Below are positions 19,121-28,709 of a stretch of 64,000 nt of DNA, piece by piece. Within the stretch, counting starts at the first letter, position 1. Every line of letters begins with the position of its first letter. Made by a program: the position numbers and the translations under genes. The notes under the pieces were generated by a model. That model was not told the origin of the DNA, searched no databases, and saw nothing but the letters and a program-made list of their open reading frames with translations. The stretch comes from Arenicellales bacterium. GTDB taxonomy: Bacteria; Pseudomonadota; Gammaproteobacteria; Arenicellales; JAJDZL01. The stretch is taken from contig OY282380.1 in assembly GCA_958295885.1 (NCBI GenBank), forward strand, positions 4,325,109 through 4,389,108. Direction: 5' to 3'.

Positions 19121-19641
19121 ACCATCAGTGACTTTCTATGTAAACCTTGTCAGCAGGCGCGAAAGTCCTGGGTGGCGCGCTATCAGTGTTTCGAAAACTT
19201 AAGAGCGCTCAGCCGACTGTACTACTTCGACCATTGGATTACACTGCTCAAAACCGTCCACCAATCGCGGGCTCCACCCAAGTGATTGCACCTGAGCCGA
19301 TGATTCGATAAAACCCATCGGTGAATCCTTGTCGTTCCTATCTGGAGAAAAGTATCATGTAAAGAAAGTAGTGTTCAATTGCCATAATGAGAATTGCTGC
19401 AAAATGATCTGCTGCAGACCAATACAATCAGCTTGCGATGTCTCTGCTCGTTTCTACCTTCAACGGCAATGTTCAGCCACTCAAGATTCAATCAGAGGGG
19501 GCGAGTAGTTACCAAAATCAAATATATAGAGTCGATACATCGGAGCCGAATATCTTCTGGAATACACTGAAATCGCCTCCAACTCCGCAATCTTAGGGTT
19601 AAAACGACAATTTCAGCCAAATCTTCGGCATCTCATCTGCC
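19121..19641. other. Intergenic; contains repeat R200
   Basis: Apart from the 203-bp repeat listed next, no gene is visible. The repeat carries a transposase-like C-terminus (YYFDHWITLLKTVHQSRAPP) that begins before 19199 and is broken upstream. Confidence 0.45.
19199..19401 (+). repeat. 203-bp direct repeat R200, copy 1
   Basis: Starts TTAAGAGCGCTCAGCCGACT and ends AATTGCTGCA. It matches 32383-32585 with only a handful of differences over the same length and orientation. It encodes a short open tail LRALSRLYYFDHWITLLKT and holds a CCGATG/CATCGG stem. It may be the end of an unnamed element. Confidence 0.85.
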
Positions 19642-19911
19642 GTGAGAAAAGTCGAAACGCAACAAACCGAGCTAGGCGCGCTGGTGTGCTCGGTTGAAAA
19701 CCAGTACCGGTTCTTGTCGCATCATCAGATCATGCTGGAAATCAGCGATGTCGATTATGCGGTCTTGATCGCGTCGCAGACCCAGCAGCGGTCTGCCGAT
19801 TTTGTAGTCTTCGGTTTCGGCAAGTGCTTTCACTCAGCGTCCAACCAGGCGCAGCTGGCTGAACAGTTGGAACAATGTGCGCTGCCGCGCAAGGGGCGGC
19901 TCTGCTTAGCC

Positions 19912-20796
19912 TTACCCCGATTTGGTAGAGACGTTAGTATTTGAGAGTTTGCTTCCGCCCAATTGGGCGGAAGCAAACTCCGACTGCGTTTTTTTCAGCT
20001 GCGCTTCATAGTCGATCGGACTCATGTATCCCAGACTCGAATGCAACCTTCGGGTGTTATACCACGATTCAATATAACGAATCACCTGACGTCTGAGCTC
20101 CTTGGCCGACTTCAACGGATCCGTCTGCAACACGCTTTCGCGTTTCAAGGTGGCAAACCAGGACTCCGCCTGCGCATTGTCATAACAGTCGCCGACACTG
20201 CCCATCGACTGCTCAATCCCATGCGCTCGACACAACCCTTGAAACGCCTTCGCACTGTACTGTGTGCCTTGATCCGAATGGTGAATCACACCTTTGCAAC
20301 GTCGACCTCGAAGTGCCATCTGCAAGGCCTGGCTCATCAAACCGACATCTTGGCAAGTCTGCATCGCCCAACCCAAAATGCGCCGACTGCAGGCGTCCTG
20401 CACCACCGCCAGATACAGCGTGCCGTCCAAAGTATACAGATAGGTCGCATCCGCCACCCACAGCTGATCCGGCTCGGCAACGCCAAACTGACGATTGACT
20501 CGATCTTCAATTCCATGCGTCCGAGCACCACGACGGGTGCTCTGCACATACTTTTTCGGCACCGACGCCGACAGACCCGCCACTCGCATCAGACGCGCCA
20601 CTCGATTCACGCTCACCTTGACTCCATTTCTGCACAACTGCGCCGCCACGCGGGGCGCACCATAGCTCCATTGGCTGGCAACCATGATGCCACGAATCGA
20701 CGCCAGCAACTTCTCATTTTGCTGCGAACGACGACTCGGCTGGCGCTGGCGCCACCGATAATAACCCGATTCTGAAATCTCCAGCACTCGACACAT
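19912..20796 (-). CDS. IS3 OrfB transposase (integrase core), copy 1
   Basis: A 294-residue DDE integrase: VADATYLYTLDGTLYLAVVQ with the first Asp, HHSDQGTQYSAKAFQ with the second, and NAQAESWFATLKRE with the Glu; C-terminal YNTRRLHSSLGYMSP. It is made as a fusion with OrfA by -1 frameshifting at the A7 run (20895-20901 on this strand as T7); the -1 frame is open into OrfB. The last codons form a long palindrome (19945-19980). Confidence 0.93.
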   Translation of the reverse strand: MCRVLEISESGYYRWRQRQPSRRSQQNEKLLASIRGIMVASQWSYGAPRVAAQLCRNGVKVSVNRVARLMRVAGLSASVPKKYVQSTRRGARTHGIEDRVNRQFGVAEPDQLWVADATYLYTLDGTLYLAVVQDACSRRILGWAMQTCQDVGLMSQALQMALRGRRCKGVIHHSDQGTQYSAKAFQGLCRAHGIEQSMGSVGDCYDNAQAESWFATLKRESVLQTDPLKSAKELRRQVIRYIESWYNTRRLHSSLGYMSPIDYEAQLKKTQSEFASAQLGGSKLSNTNVSTKSG

Positions 20797-20831
20797 CAGA
20801 CGAATCGTGAAATTTTTGCGCTCGACTTCAA

Positions 20832-21137
20832 TCAGTTCGTACGCCTGGTTCCACCACTGTGGGTCACGCCGTCCGCGGCGAACCAGGCCGCGGCTTTTTT
20901 TAAGAACGCATTCTCCTGCTCCAACTGCTCAATACGACGCTTGCAACGGCGCAACTCCGCTTCACTCCCAGCGCCCGCCTCCGGCTGACTCGCCTTCAAC
21001 TTGGCTTGACGCTTCCAATTCTGAATCGTGGTCGCCGACGGCTCGTATCTACGAGCCAACTCTCTCACCGATATCCCCGCTTCATGCTCCGACAGGATAT
21101 GCTCTTTTAATTCTTCCGGGTAGATCACTTTACTCAT
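20832..21137 (-). CDS. IS3 OrfA (helix-turn-helix), copy 1
   Basis: A 101-residue protein starting MSKVIYPEELKEHILSEHEA. The helix-turn-helix is GISVRELARRYEPSATTIQN, followed by a leucine-zipper segment RRIEQLEQENAFLKK. The A7 slippery run falls at the LKK codons, as in other IS3 elements. Confidence 0.93.
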   Translation of the reverse strand: MSKVIYPEELKEHILSEHEAGISVRELARRYEPSATTIQNWKRQAKLKASQPEAGAGSEAELRRCKRRIEQLEQENAFLKKAAAWFAADGVTHSGGTRRTN

Positions 21138-21297
21138 CTTGGTTTTCCCTCCAGTTCTTAGGTAAACTCTACAATTAAAGTGTCTCTACATTATCGGGGT
21201 AGGACCAGCGCGGCTGCTGCAGAGCATGAAGCTCAGGACTGGTTCAAAGCGGCGCGCCGCCAACGTCCGTGCGCCGCTTAGTGCATCTTTTCCCTGA

Positions 21298-21480
21298 TTG
21301 ATGATTGAAAATCTGGCTCCCGGAGGATCGGCCGCGGGTGAAATTTATGAATTTCAGCGTTTTTTGCTGATTTTCAATCTATTTCATCACACCGCTTACA
21401 CTGCGGCCGGCTTGCCTGCGAATTTTCGCCGGTTTGTGGCTGAATTGGGTTTGAAATTGGAGTTTTCTGCCAGACGCTAG
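21298..21480 (+). pseudogene. Transposase C-terminal remnant
   Basis: Sixty codons ending GLPANFRRFVAELGLKLEFS and ARR-stop look like the C-terminus of an unnamed transposase. Its last bases, TTCTGCCAGACGCTAG, abut the 3' end of the anticodon-nuclease gene on the other strand. The same 16 bases abut the trlF gene at 35790-35805. Confidence 0.5.
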
Positions 21481-23170
21481 TTATTGCCCATCATCATTTC
21501 GTAGTGAGCGCTGTGACCGGTTACCTCAAAAATTCTCTTAAAGACGTCTAAGTAGGTATTGATCTTTGAGTCACTGACTTCGATATTGAGTGAATCGTAA
21601 ACGGAGTGCGAGCCGTCGTGGATCCACGAAAATAAAGATCGGCAGATTGTTTTTTCTCCTCCTTGAAATTCATTAATTATTTCATCAAAGTTTACGCTTC
21701 CTAAGATTTTGAAATAATATTCAAGAATTCTGCGCAAAGAATTTTGAACAGCGAGATTGTTTCGATTCTCATCTATTACTTCGTTCCAAAGGAGTTCATA
21801 GGAAGTTTTTATGGGATTTGAATTGTAGCTCTGAAGGGCTGACACATTGTTAAGCTTCTTTACAATCCAGAAATTCTCAAATTTGAGTTTTCCGTCTACG
21901 GGTCTCTTTGAGTTAAATGTCACCTCTTTATGAAAATGTACGTTATGCGTAAGGACAAAAACCTGTTTAACCATACCTATTTCAGATCTAACATCTTCAA
22001 TCAGTTCTCTAATCAAGCTGCTGACTACAAAGAGAATTTCACTATCGAGACTGGAAACGGGATCATCAAACACGACTACGCGATCCGATGTAATGCCTTC
22101 TTGCGCGTTGCTACCTGCAATTAAATTGTAGAAGTAGAGGAAGACAACAAAATTTCGTTCTCCTTCACTGAGTGTTTCTTTCGCACTCGAACCATCGGCG
22201 CGTTGAATCTGGTAAAAATTGCTGCGTTCACTTCTAACAATCTTAAATCCTTGAAATCCAAACGATTCGAGAAAATTGTTGATATTGTCAATCGTGGGCT
22301 GAATGCTGGTGACTTTCTTTTCAAGATTTTCAATCTCTCTTTTCTTGGTTCGCAAATCAATATTTTTGTTTGTTATTTGCTTTTCAATGTTAGCAATTGC
22401 CTGTTTACAATTCTTTTTTTCAGTTTTGTAATCAGCCATATCCGAGTTAATTTCATTGTCAAGTAAGTATCGCCAAACCTCAGCAGTCAATTTCTGCTTC
22501 TCATTTGCATAATTTCCAACCATTTTGTTATGGTTCTGAATTTTGGAATTAACATCGTTCAAAAGGACATCGATCGATTTCAGTTGACTTTGAAGAGAAT
22601 TAAGCTCGAATTTAGAACCAAGGGCTTTGCATTTGTCGTCAATTAACTTGACATTTAATTCTATGTTTGATTCAAGTAAATCAATTAAGGTAATAAGCTG
22701 CGCAACATCCGTTTCATTTTCTAATTTTTGGGAAATTGATTTCAAGTCTTCCAACAGCCTGTTCGCATCAGATTTATAGCTCGAATAGAGCTCATTGACT
22801 GCTTCTAAATCACGTTCAAAAGTCTCATCAAAGTAATTTTCCAGACTTTTCTGTAACGAAGCGCTAGTTCGCTGCTGACAGAACGGACAGATTCGCATTT
22901 CGTCGTCATAGAACTTTCGTCCTTCCTTAACCCAATCACTATTGCCTAGACTTTCGATTATCGCAGCAATGTCTACATCGGATTTTCCAATGACTATTTT
23001 TTCCAATATCTGGTTATTTTCATGCTTTAAGAGATTATTCCCATCGGGAATGTGAATGGGTTCTTTCGGCTGCGGAGCTTCCAATGGCATTAACATAGGA
23101 TAAGTGTATTTGCAGTTTTTTGTAGAGATGGCAACAGATTGATATGGCGGGCAAATCGAGGGATGTAAAA
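21477..23170 (-). pseudogene. PrrC/RloC-type anticodon nuclease, N-terminus lost
   Basis: The frame carries a zinc-hook motif RICPFCQQRT, a long coiled coil, the ABC signature KETLSEGERN, Walker B with D-loop VVVFDDPVSSLDSE, and the H-loop FVLTHNVH. The C-terminal domain has R-x3-E (SLRRILEYYF) with a His 34 residues later (FSWIHDGSH), matching the Arg-Glu-His triad of PrrC-type tRNA anticodon nucleases. Walker A and about 150 N-terminal residues are missing: upstream lies the DruA-type transposase. Homology seems to begin near PLEAPQPKEPIHIPDG. Without Walker A the ATPase switch should fail. Confidence 0.8.
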
Positions 23171-23249
23171 AAATTGCACATCCGCATTTGACTTTCTTGT
23201 GCAGTACTGTCAAAATAGAGGTAAGGATCATTTTGTCAGGAGATCAGCG

Positions 23250-25493
23250 GTGGATGAGCGCATTAAGAAGTTGAAGTCAACGACATTTTTCGGTCATCGT
23301 TTGACCCGCAGACAGTTGGGTGAGATTCAACAGACAGTTTCGCTGTTTGAGAATTTGAGTCGGACTGAGCTGGCGCAGACGATCAGTGAGCATTTAGGCT
23401 GGCACACATCAAAGGGTGTCAATCGCTACCAGTCAGCGCTGCTGCTGCTGGAGGAACTGGAACAATTGGGCGTTGTGCAGCTGCCGCCGAAGCAGTCGCA
23501 TCTTAAGCGCGGCAAGAGCAGGCCGCTGGCGCTGACGGCGCGCACCGAAGAACAGGCGGAGCTGCAGGCGGAGCTGTCGGAGCTGATGCCGCTTTCTGTG
23601 CAGCTGGTGACTTCTGCGGATCAGGCAGGGGAATTCAACGAATGGGTGGAGCGTTATCATTATCTGGGATACCGGCATCCGATCGGGGCGAACCTGCGTT
23701 ATTTCATCGTTGACGGTCAGGGTCGCAAACTGGGCTGTTTGTTGTTTCAGTATGCAGTCAAGGCGCTGCCGTGTCGGGATGTGTGGGTTGGCTGGCAGGA
23801 TCAGAAACACAAGAAACATCTGCACTTGGCGGTCAACAACAGTCGGTTTCTGATCTTTCCGTGGGTGCGGGTGAAAAATCTCGCTTCCAAGGCCTTGTCG
23901 CTGGTGTGTCGGCAGCTGCCGCAGGACTGGCAGTGCCAACATGGCTGTCGGCCGGTGCTGATTGAGACGTTTGTGGATGAGACGCGCTTTGAGGCAAGCA
24001 GTTATCGGGCGGCCAACTGGCAGTATCTGGGCACCACCGAGAAGCGTTCCGGAAAAACCCCTAAAGGTGTCTATGTGTATCCTTTGGAAGAAGGTTTTCG
24101 AGAGATTTTAGCGCACGGTGAAAAGGCTCGTGCGAAGCGCAAAAAACGCGCGCAGGCAGCAATGCCGAAGCCGCTGGCGAGTTCGGATTCATTCGTGCAG
24201 CTGTGGCAGCATCTGATCGGCGAAATCTCGGAAGTAGCGGCGGAATTTGATGAAAAGTGGCGGGTTCGGCGGCGAGTGATCGACACGATGTTGTTGATGC
24301 TGTTCATCTTTCGGCTGGTGTTTTCTGACAATCGACAGGGTTATGCCACCTGTTTGTACGAATTATGGGCGCAGTGCCGCGACTTGGAGATCCGCCTGCC
24401 ACAGCCACAGCCGGTCACTGCGGCCGCCATGAGCCGGGCGCGCGCCAAGCTGGATGAGCAGGTCTTCAAGGTTCTGCAGCAGCGCATTCTGCAGCGCTCC
24501 GAAGCGCAGCGAAAGGACTTTCTGTGGCAGGGACATCGTCTGCATGCGGTTGACGGCAGCCGGCTCAACCTGCCGCGGAAACTGCTTAAAAACGGTTATC
24601 GCACGCCCAATGACAAGGCGCATTATCCACAGGGACTTGTGAGCTGCCTGTATCAGCTCAAGGCGCGCGTTCCAATTGACTTTGAGCTGGCATCGCATGG
24701 CAATGAACGAAAGCTTGCGCTGACGCATCTGAAGCAGCTGGACGAAAACGACGTCGTGGTCTATGACCGCGGTTATTACAGCTACGAGATGCTGCATGCG
24801 CACTGGCTGCAAGGTGTGGAGGCAGTCTTCCGACTGCAGAAAAACCTGACCGTGGCGATGGACCGGTTCATGGACTCAGAGCGCACCGATGAGATCATCG
24901 AGGTTGAGCCAACCGCGCAAATCCGGACTCGCATCCGTCGCCGCCATGCGCAGGTGAAATGTCCGCCGCTGAAACTGCGACTGGTGAAATACACCCATGC
25001 CGACACCACCTACACGCTCGCGGTCACTTTGCAGGATCCAGTGCGCTATCCCATCTCGGACCTGTCTGATCTGTACCATCAAAGATGGGGCATCGAGGAG
25101 ATGTACAAGATTTCCAAATCCTGGCTGAGCATCGAGCAGTTTCATGCCAAATCAGAACGTGGCGTCAAACAGGAACTGTATGCGCACTTTGTGCTGATCA
25201 CGCTCACGCGAATCTTCACCAACTACAGTGAAGATCGAATCCAGGGCGCGCCCGAAGAAGACAGAAAACAGGTGAATTTCAAGCATGCGCTGAAGGTGAT
25301 GGCCCGCAGTCTGGAACAGCTGGTGCTGCGACAGGCAGAACTGATTGCTTCTACGGTCAATGCCATCGTCAGCAGCATCAGCAGGCAACGTCAGAAACAA
25401 CGTCCTGATCGTTCCTATGCGCGCCAATCGAAACAGCCGCGAAACAAATGGATTCGTAAACGAAATCAACCTCAGGAATCGACGAACCAGTAG
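23250..25493 (+). CDS. Second DruA-domain (DUF4338) transposase fusion, IS4-type core
   Basis: GTG at 23250 follows AGGAG by eight bases; a frame from 23199 lacks such a site. About 747 residues. Residues about 85-290 match DUF4338: GANLRYFIVDGQGRKLGCLL, NNSRFLIFPWVRVKNLASKA, LIETFVDETRFEASSYRAAN and WQYLGTTEKRSG. The rest is an IS4-family core quite unlike the 5.9-kb element: VDGSRLNLP (first Asp), VVYDRGYYSYEML (second) and YHQRWGIEEMYKISK (Y-R-E-K). All catalytic residues are present. I could not define its terminal repeats. It lies where the PrrC-like gene lost its N-terminus. Confidence 0.88.
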   Translation: MDERIKKLKSTTFFGHRLTRRQLGEIQQTVSLFENLSRTELAQTISEHLGWHTSKGVNRYQSALLLLEELEQLGVVQLPPKQSHLKRGKSRPLALTARTEEQAELQAELSELMPLSVQLVTSADQAGEFNEWVERYHYLGYRHPIGANLRYFIVDGQGRKLGCLLFQYAVKALPCRDVWVGWQDQKHKKHLHLAVNNSRFLIFPWVRVKNLASKALSLVCRQLPQDWQCQHGCRPVLIETFVDETRFEASSYRAANWQYLGTTEKRSGKTPKGVYVYPLEEGFREILAHGEKARAKRKKRAQAAMPKPLASSDSFVQLWQHLIGEISEVAAEFDEKWRVRRRVIDTMLLMLFIFRLVFSDNRQGYATCLYELWAQCRDLEIRLPQPQPVTAAAMSRARAKLDEQVFKVLQQRILQRSEAQRKDFLWQGHRLHAVDGSRLNLPRKLLKNGYRTPNDKAHYPQGLVSCLYQLKARVPIDFELASHGNERKLALTHLKQLDENDVVVYDRGYYSYEMLHAHWLQGVEAVFRLQKNLTVAMDRFMDSERTDEIIEVEPTAQIRTRIRRRHAQVKCPPLKLRLVKYTHADTTYTLAVTLQDPVRYPISDLSDLYHQRWGIEEMYKISKSWLSIEQFHAKSERGVKQELYAHFVLITLTRIFTNYSEDRIQGAPEEDRKQVNFKHALKVMARSLEQLVLRQAELIASTVNAIVSSISRQRQKQRPDRSYARQSKQPRNKWIRKRNQPQESTNQ

Positions 25494-25672
25494 CATAAAG
25501 TAACATATTTCAATGAAAACAGTCGTCCGCGAGGTGCGTACTATTAAGTCAACACGTATTTATCACTAAGTAAATGCCATTGCTTGGCTGGGTGCGTCAG
25601 TGAAAGCGTGCGGTCGATGCCCCGGTTTTACCGCAGTCGCTCACTTGCTGCCGCCTCCGGCAGTCGCTGCCA

Positions 25673-26950
25673 TCAAAGGTTCAGTTGCATTGACCAGTCG
25701 AGAACATAGCTGCCCTCTCGATTGCGACTGAGAATTCCGAACTTTTTAAGTTCGCGGACCCAGCGCGGTGCATTACGTCGCACCAACAGTTGTTCATAGT
25801 CGGCTTGTGGGTCGCGATACGGCTTTTGATCGCGCAGCACCGCGTAGAGGGTACGCACCATTTTGTGAGCGGTCGCCACGGTGGCGCGTTTATACCCGCG
25901 GCGTACCGTTAGTGCACGGTGAAAAAATTGATACTGGCTGCCCTTGCAACGGGCTGCGGCATGCGCGGTCTCGATCGTTATCGCCCGCACGTGAGGATTG
26001 CCTTGACGAGTCTGACCGCTGCGACGCTTGCCGGCACTTTCGTTGTTGCCCGGAACGGTGCCGCTCCAGGCGGCGAAACTGCGGGCATTGAGAAACTCAC
26101 TGAGATCGCCGCCGAACTCGATGAAAAGCGCGGCGGCAGCATCCCACTTGATTCCAGGAATGGTGCACATCAGGTCCAACTGATCCTGGTACGGCTGCAG
26201 CAGCTCCTTGAGCTTCAAGTCTACGCGTTGGATCCGAGCTTCGTGCGAATCGTGCTGCGACAGCAGCTCACCCAGCATATAACGCATGGTTTCGCTGAGG
26301 TTGGCTTGCAGCGCATCCTCGAATCGTTCGCGCTTGTCGCGCACATGCATGCTCAATGAATCCAATATCTGCTCACTGGCGCGTCCGCACGCGATGCCAG
26401 CGAGAATGCGGCGGCCATTCATACCGAACACATCGGATAAAATGCCACCGATCAGAAGACCACACCCGTCTAATAGTTTATGCACTTGGTTTCGTATCTG
26501 GCTGCGCTGCGCGACCAGCTGGCGCCGGTAGCGGCTCAGCTGGCGCAGGTCACGAAAAAATTTCGAGGGCACGTAACTGGTCCGTCCGAGTCCGAACTGA
26601 CACACCCGGGCCAGCCAACGCGCATCTTGGATGTCGGTTTTACGACCGCGCAGTTGCTTGACCTGCTGGGGATGATACAGCTTCACTTCAATGCCGGCCT
26701 CGTTGAGCAGGTCAAGCGGCCGCGTCCAGTAGATGCCGGTGGATTCGATCGCCGCCGCCTGCACCTGATGCTCCAACAGCCAGCTCCTCAATTGCCGCAG
26801 TCCATTGGGCAAAGTGCTGAAACTGCGCGTTTCGCACCGCGGCTCAGGCTGCACCGGTTCGCAAAGTCGCACCGCCGCGGTGATCTGCAGTTTATGCACG
26901 TCCAATCCAGCCGCCCGGGCATGGACGACATGCAGTTCATCGTTGATCAT
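25673..26950 (-). CDS. IS110-family transposase
   Basis: A 425-residue DEDD recombinase: GLDVHKLQITAAV (first Asp), AAIESTGIYWTRPLDL (Glu), RKTDIQDARWLARV (two Asp), followed by a coiled linker and the C-terminal serine domain (CTIPGIKWDAAAALFIEFGG, then GNNESAGKRRSGQTRQGN). IS110 proteins of this type use a bridge RNA from a non-coding end of the element to choose target and donor. Here a 160-nt conserved leader precedes the ATG. A broken relative lies at 63640-63900. Confidence 0.92.
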   Translation of the reverse strand: MINDELHVVHARAAGLDVHKLQITAAVRLCEPVQPEPRCETRSFSTLPNGLRQLRSWLLEHQVQAAAIESTGIYWTRPLDLLNEAGIEVKLYHPQQVKQLRGRKTDIQDARWLARVCQFGLGRTSYVPSKFFRDLRQLSRYRRQLVAQRSQIRNQVHKLLDGCGLLIGGILSDVFGMNGRRILAGIACGRASEQILDSLSMHVRDKRERFEDALQANLSETMRYMLGELLSQHDSHEARIQRVDLKLKELLQPYQDQLDLMCTIPGIKWDAAAALFIEFGGDLSEFLNARSFAAWSGTVPGNNESAGKRRSGQTRQGNPHVRAITIETAHAAARCKGSQYQFFHRALTVRRGYKRATVATAHKMVRTLYAVLRDQKPYRDPQADYEQLLVRRNAPRWVRELKKFGILSRNREGSYVLDWSMQLNL

Positions 26951-27110
26951 AAGCGTTCTCCATCATTGGCAGGTTTCAATTCTTGGAAACAGGGCAAACG
27001 GCCGGACTATTCGACACACGGTCTTACAACCGTGGCTCAATTTACCGCACGTCTACGTCGAAATGACGAGTACAATTCGGGGTTCGCGCCGGCCGTTTAG
27101 GTCAGTTTCA
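26951..27110 (-). ncRNA. Candidate IS110 bridge RNA region
   Basis: The 160 bases before the IS110 ATG start TGAAACTGACC. They align with the 160 bases before the IS110 fragment at 63640 in the same order and spacing (TGTACTCGTCA, CGTAGACG, CGGTTGT, GTGTGT, TCCAAG). Conservation without a shared reading frame suggests a functional RNA. Confidence 0.55.
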
Positions 27111-27527
27111 TAACAGGGTCAAGATGGATTCTTGCCGCTAAAATAGTTTCGATCACTGTCCCGTCTCCATTCCCACACCAGCATATCAGGATACGACTCA
27201 GCACAACACTAAAACCGCCATCAAACGCAGTTGCTGACTACACGACCCATTTCATGCGTTCGGGGTGATGCAACAGAATCATGTACGTTCATCAAAGAAG
27301 AACATGGCATACTGCATGGTCTGGTAATTTATTACACGAAAATTCCCTATCCGACGGGTTATTGGAACGTCAATGTAACTTGCATCTGCGAGAAAACGAC
27401 TATTTCCAAAGGAATATCGTAAATTTTCCAAGAGATTTTGAGGATTGACCGGACGAATTGTGCTTCAAAAGACGATGACATCGTCCACTTGCACCAGATT
27501 TCTCCAATCTTGTTGGAATGGCCGGTT
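27111..27527. other. No gene seen
   Basis: Left flank of the IS110 element; only short, unsupported frames. Confidence 0.4.
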
Positions 27528-27902
27528 TTACCTACAGAGCCATCCCTGCTCGCTACCAGCGAGCGGCTTGAAGGGACGAGCCGCTGGCAACGCTGATGCG
27601 TCAGGCGGTGCGTAATCGCGCCTTTTTCGCCGCCGCAACCGCTCGCGCTCTTGGTGCTGCAGCAGACCAAGCCGGCGCAAATTGGCAACCAAGACCGACA
27701 GCACAACCACCCGCTCAAAACCGTCCACACCACGACCGAGAACCCGATCTAAACCCCGTTGCTCCAGATTCTTGATCGCTGATTCAACTGCCGGATTCTG
27801 CTTGCGTGCAGCCTTGAATTCAGACGCCTGTTGACGCACCCGACTCGCCTTGCTCAAATAACCCTTGCGTGGCAACGTGTTGAGATCCAGCATCTCATCC
27901 AT
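27528..27902 (-). pseudogene. ISNCY-like transposase C-terminal fragment
   Basis: The frame reads TLPRKGYLSKASRVRQQASE, ESAIKNLEQRGLDRVLGRGV and DGFERVVVLSVLVANLRRLG, the C-terminal end of ISNCY-type transposases. It is homologous to, but not the same copy as, the pieces around 19.6-21.3 kb. Confidence 0.65.
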
Positions 27903-27941
27903 CCACCGTTAGATACCTCTACATTGAAAAATCGAGTTGCG

Positions 27942-28353
27942 TCAATTTCTGCCGACGATTCTATTTATGGATCTGGAAGACACAATTGGAATGGAATATT
28001 CCGAGGCTGGCCCTAGTAAATCATCATCGCCGGTTACCAATGCATCATCCTTTCCTATGATTGTCAGTTCTAAAAATTGATGACCGCGAGGGTCTCGACA
28101 TACAGGGACAGGTGGATAATTTCTTATGACTATTACCTCGCCCAAGGCAGGTAATACCAAGTAGGAATTGGCGCATATCGTCAGTTAGTTGGAACTTGCG
28201 ATAGCAAAGCGTTCGTTTTAGTTCAATCTTTGTTTCACGACTTGCCAAGGGATGAATAGCCTTTAACTGCCAAGCGTCGCGCAACCACGATACCAACCCA
28301 ACAGAGAATATTAAGGCTGACACCAATACCTTGGTATCTAGAACTAAACGCAT
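27942..28353 (-). pseudogene. PIN-family toxin with frameshift
   Basis: Starts MRLVLDTKVLVSALIF, the first acidic motif of PIN_3 toxins, where DTNVL is usual, so the conserved Asn is Lys. ASRETKIELKRTL gives the Glu motif. The frame shifts near 28150-28165; a second frame then supplies CRDPRGHQFLELTIIGKDDA and LVTGDDDLL, the C-terminal acidic motif, ending at 27942. The ATG is five bases after the antitoxin stop. The toxin is probably inactive. Confidence 0.75.
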
Positions 28354-28358
28354 TCAGG

Positions 28359-28709
28359 CTATTTTTTCTGTCGATACCACGTAATAGCCGAAGCAATATC
28401 GGACTCAGTGATACCGAGTTCGGTCAATTTATCTCGAACCTTGTCAGCAGTCTCCGAGTTTACGGGTGTCAGTACAATGCGACCATTCTCATTGGAAACA
28501 TCGAAATACTTTGTATCAGGAAAATCAGAGATTATCGATTTTGGCAGAGTCAGCTGATTCTTAAACGTCGCTTTGGCTAGATACGACGTGATCTTCCAAG
28601 TTCCGGTCGATCGTCTAACCGTCATGACTACAGGATGCAAAGGAGAATTCAAGACACCTTTCGGTGTGATTGAGTTCACACATACCCGGCGTTCCATATC
28701 GGAGATCAT
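28359..28709 (-). CDS. AbrB-type antitoxin
   Basis: The core AKATFKNQLTLPKSIISDFP, VLTPVNSETADKVRDKL and the C-terminal ITESDIASAITWYRQKK form a SpoVT/AbrB swapped-hairpin antitoxin of the PIN-toxin type, which binds its own promoter. Family members usually begin right at the K-x-T motif. Here the available ATG codons are further upstream (28709 or 28625) and neither has a Shine-Dalgarno site, so the start is uncertain and may have mutated. Confidence 0.65.
   Translation of the reverse strand: MISDMERRVCVNSITPKGVLNSPLHPVVMTVRRSTGTWKITSYLAKATFKNQLTLPKSIISDFPDTKYFDVSNENGRIVLTPVNSETADKVRDKLTELGITESDIASAITWYRQKK

Larger units (their letters stand above)
19907..21207 (-). mobile_element. IS3-family element, copy 1 (1301 bp)
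   Basis: Ends TAGCCTTACCCCGATTTGGT and (reverse complement) TGGTCCTACCCCGATAATGT form imperfect inverted repeats, extending into GTAGAGAC. Length and coding content are identical to copy 2 at 29848-31148, in inverted orientation. A perfect target duplication is not seen here (GCT against GCG). The two copies bracket 8.6 kb. Confidence 0.92.
19642..21280 (+). pseudogene. ISNCY-like transposase fragment, split by IS3 copy 1
   Basis: The left part (19642-19906) reads VRKVETQQTELGALVCSVEN, VDYAVLIASQ and CFHSASNQAQLAEQLEQC, matching the core of ISNCY-type transposases. After the IS3 element (19907-21207) the frame resumes with AAAAEHEAQDWFKAARRQRP, the next block in that family. A separate C-terminal piece of the same family is at 27528-27902. 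The gene lacks both ends. Confidence 0.7.

Noticed and set aside
19963..20775. 270-residue frame opposite IS3 OrfB
   Set aside because: Present in both IS3 copies only as the antisense shadow of OrfB.
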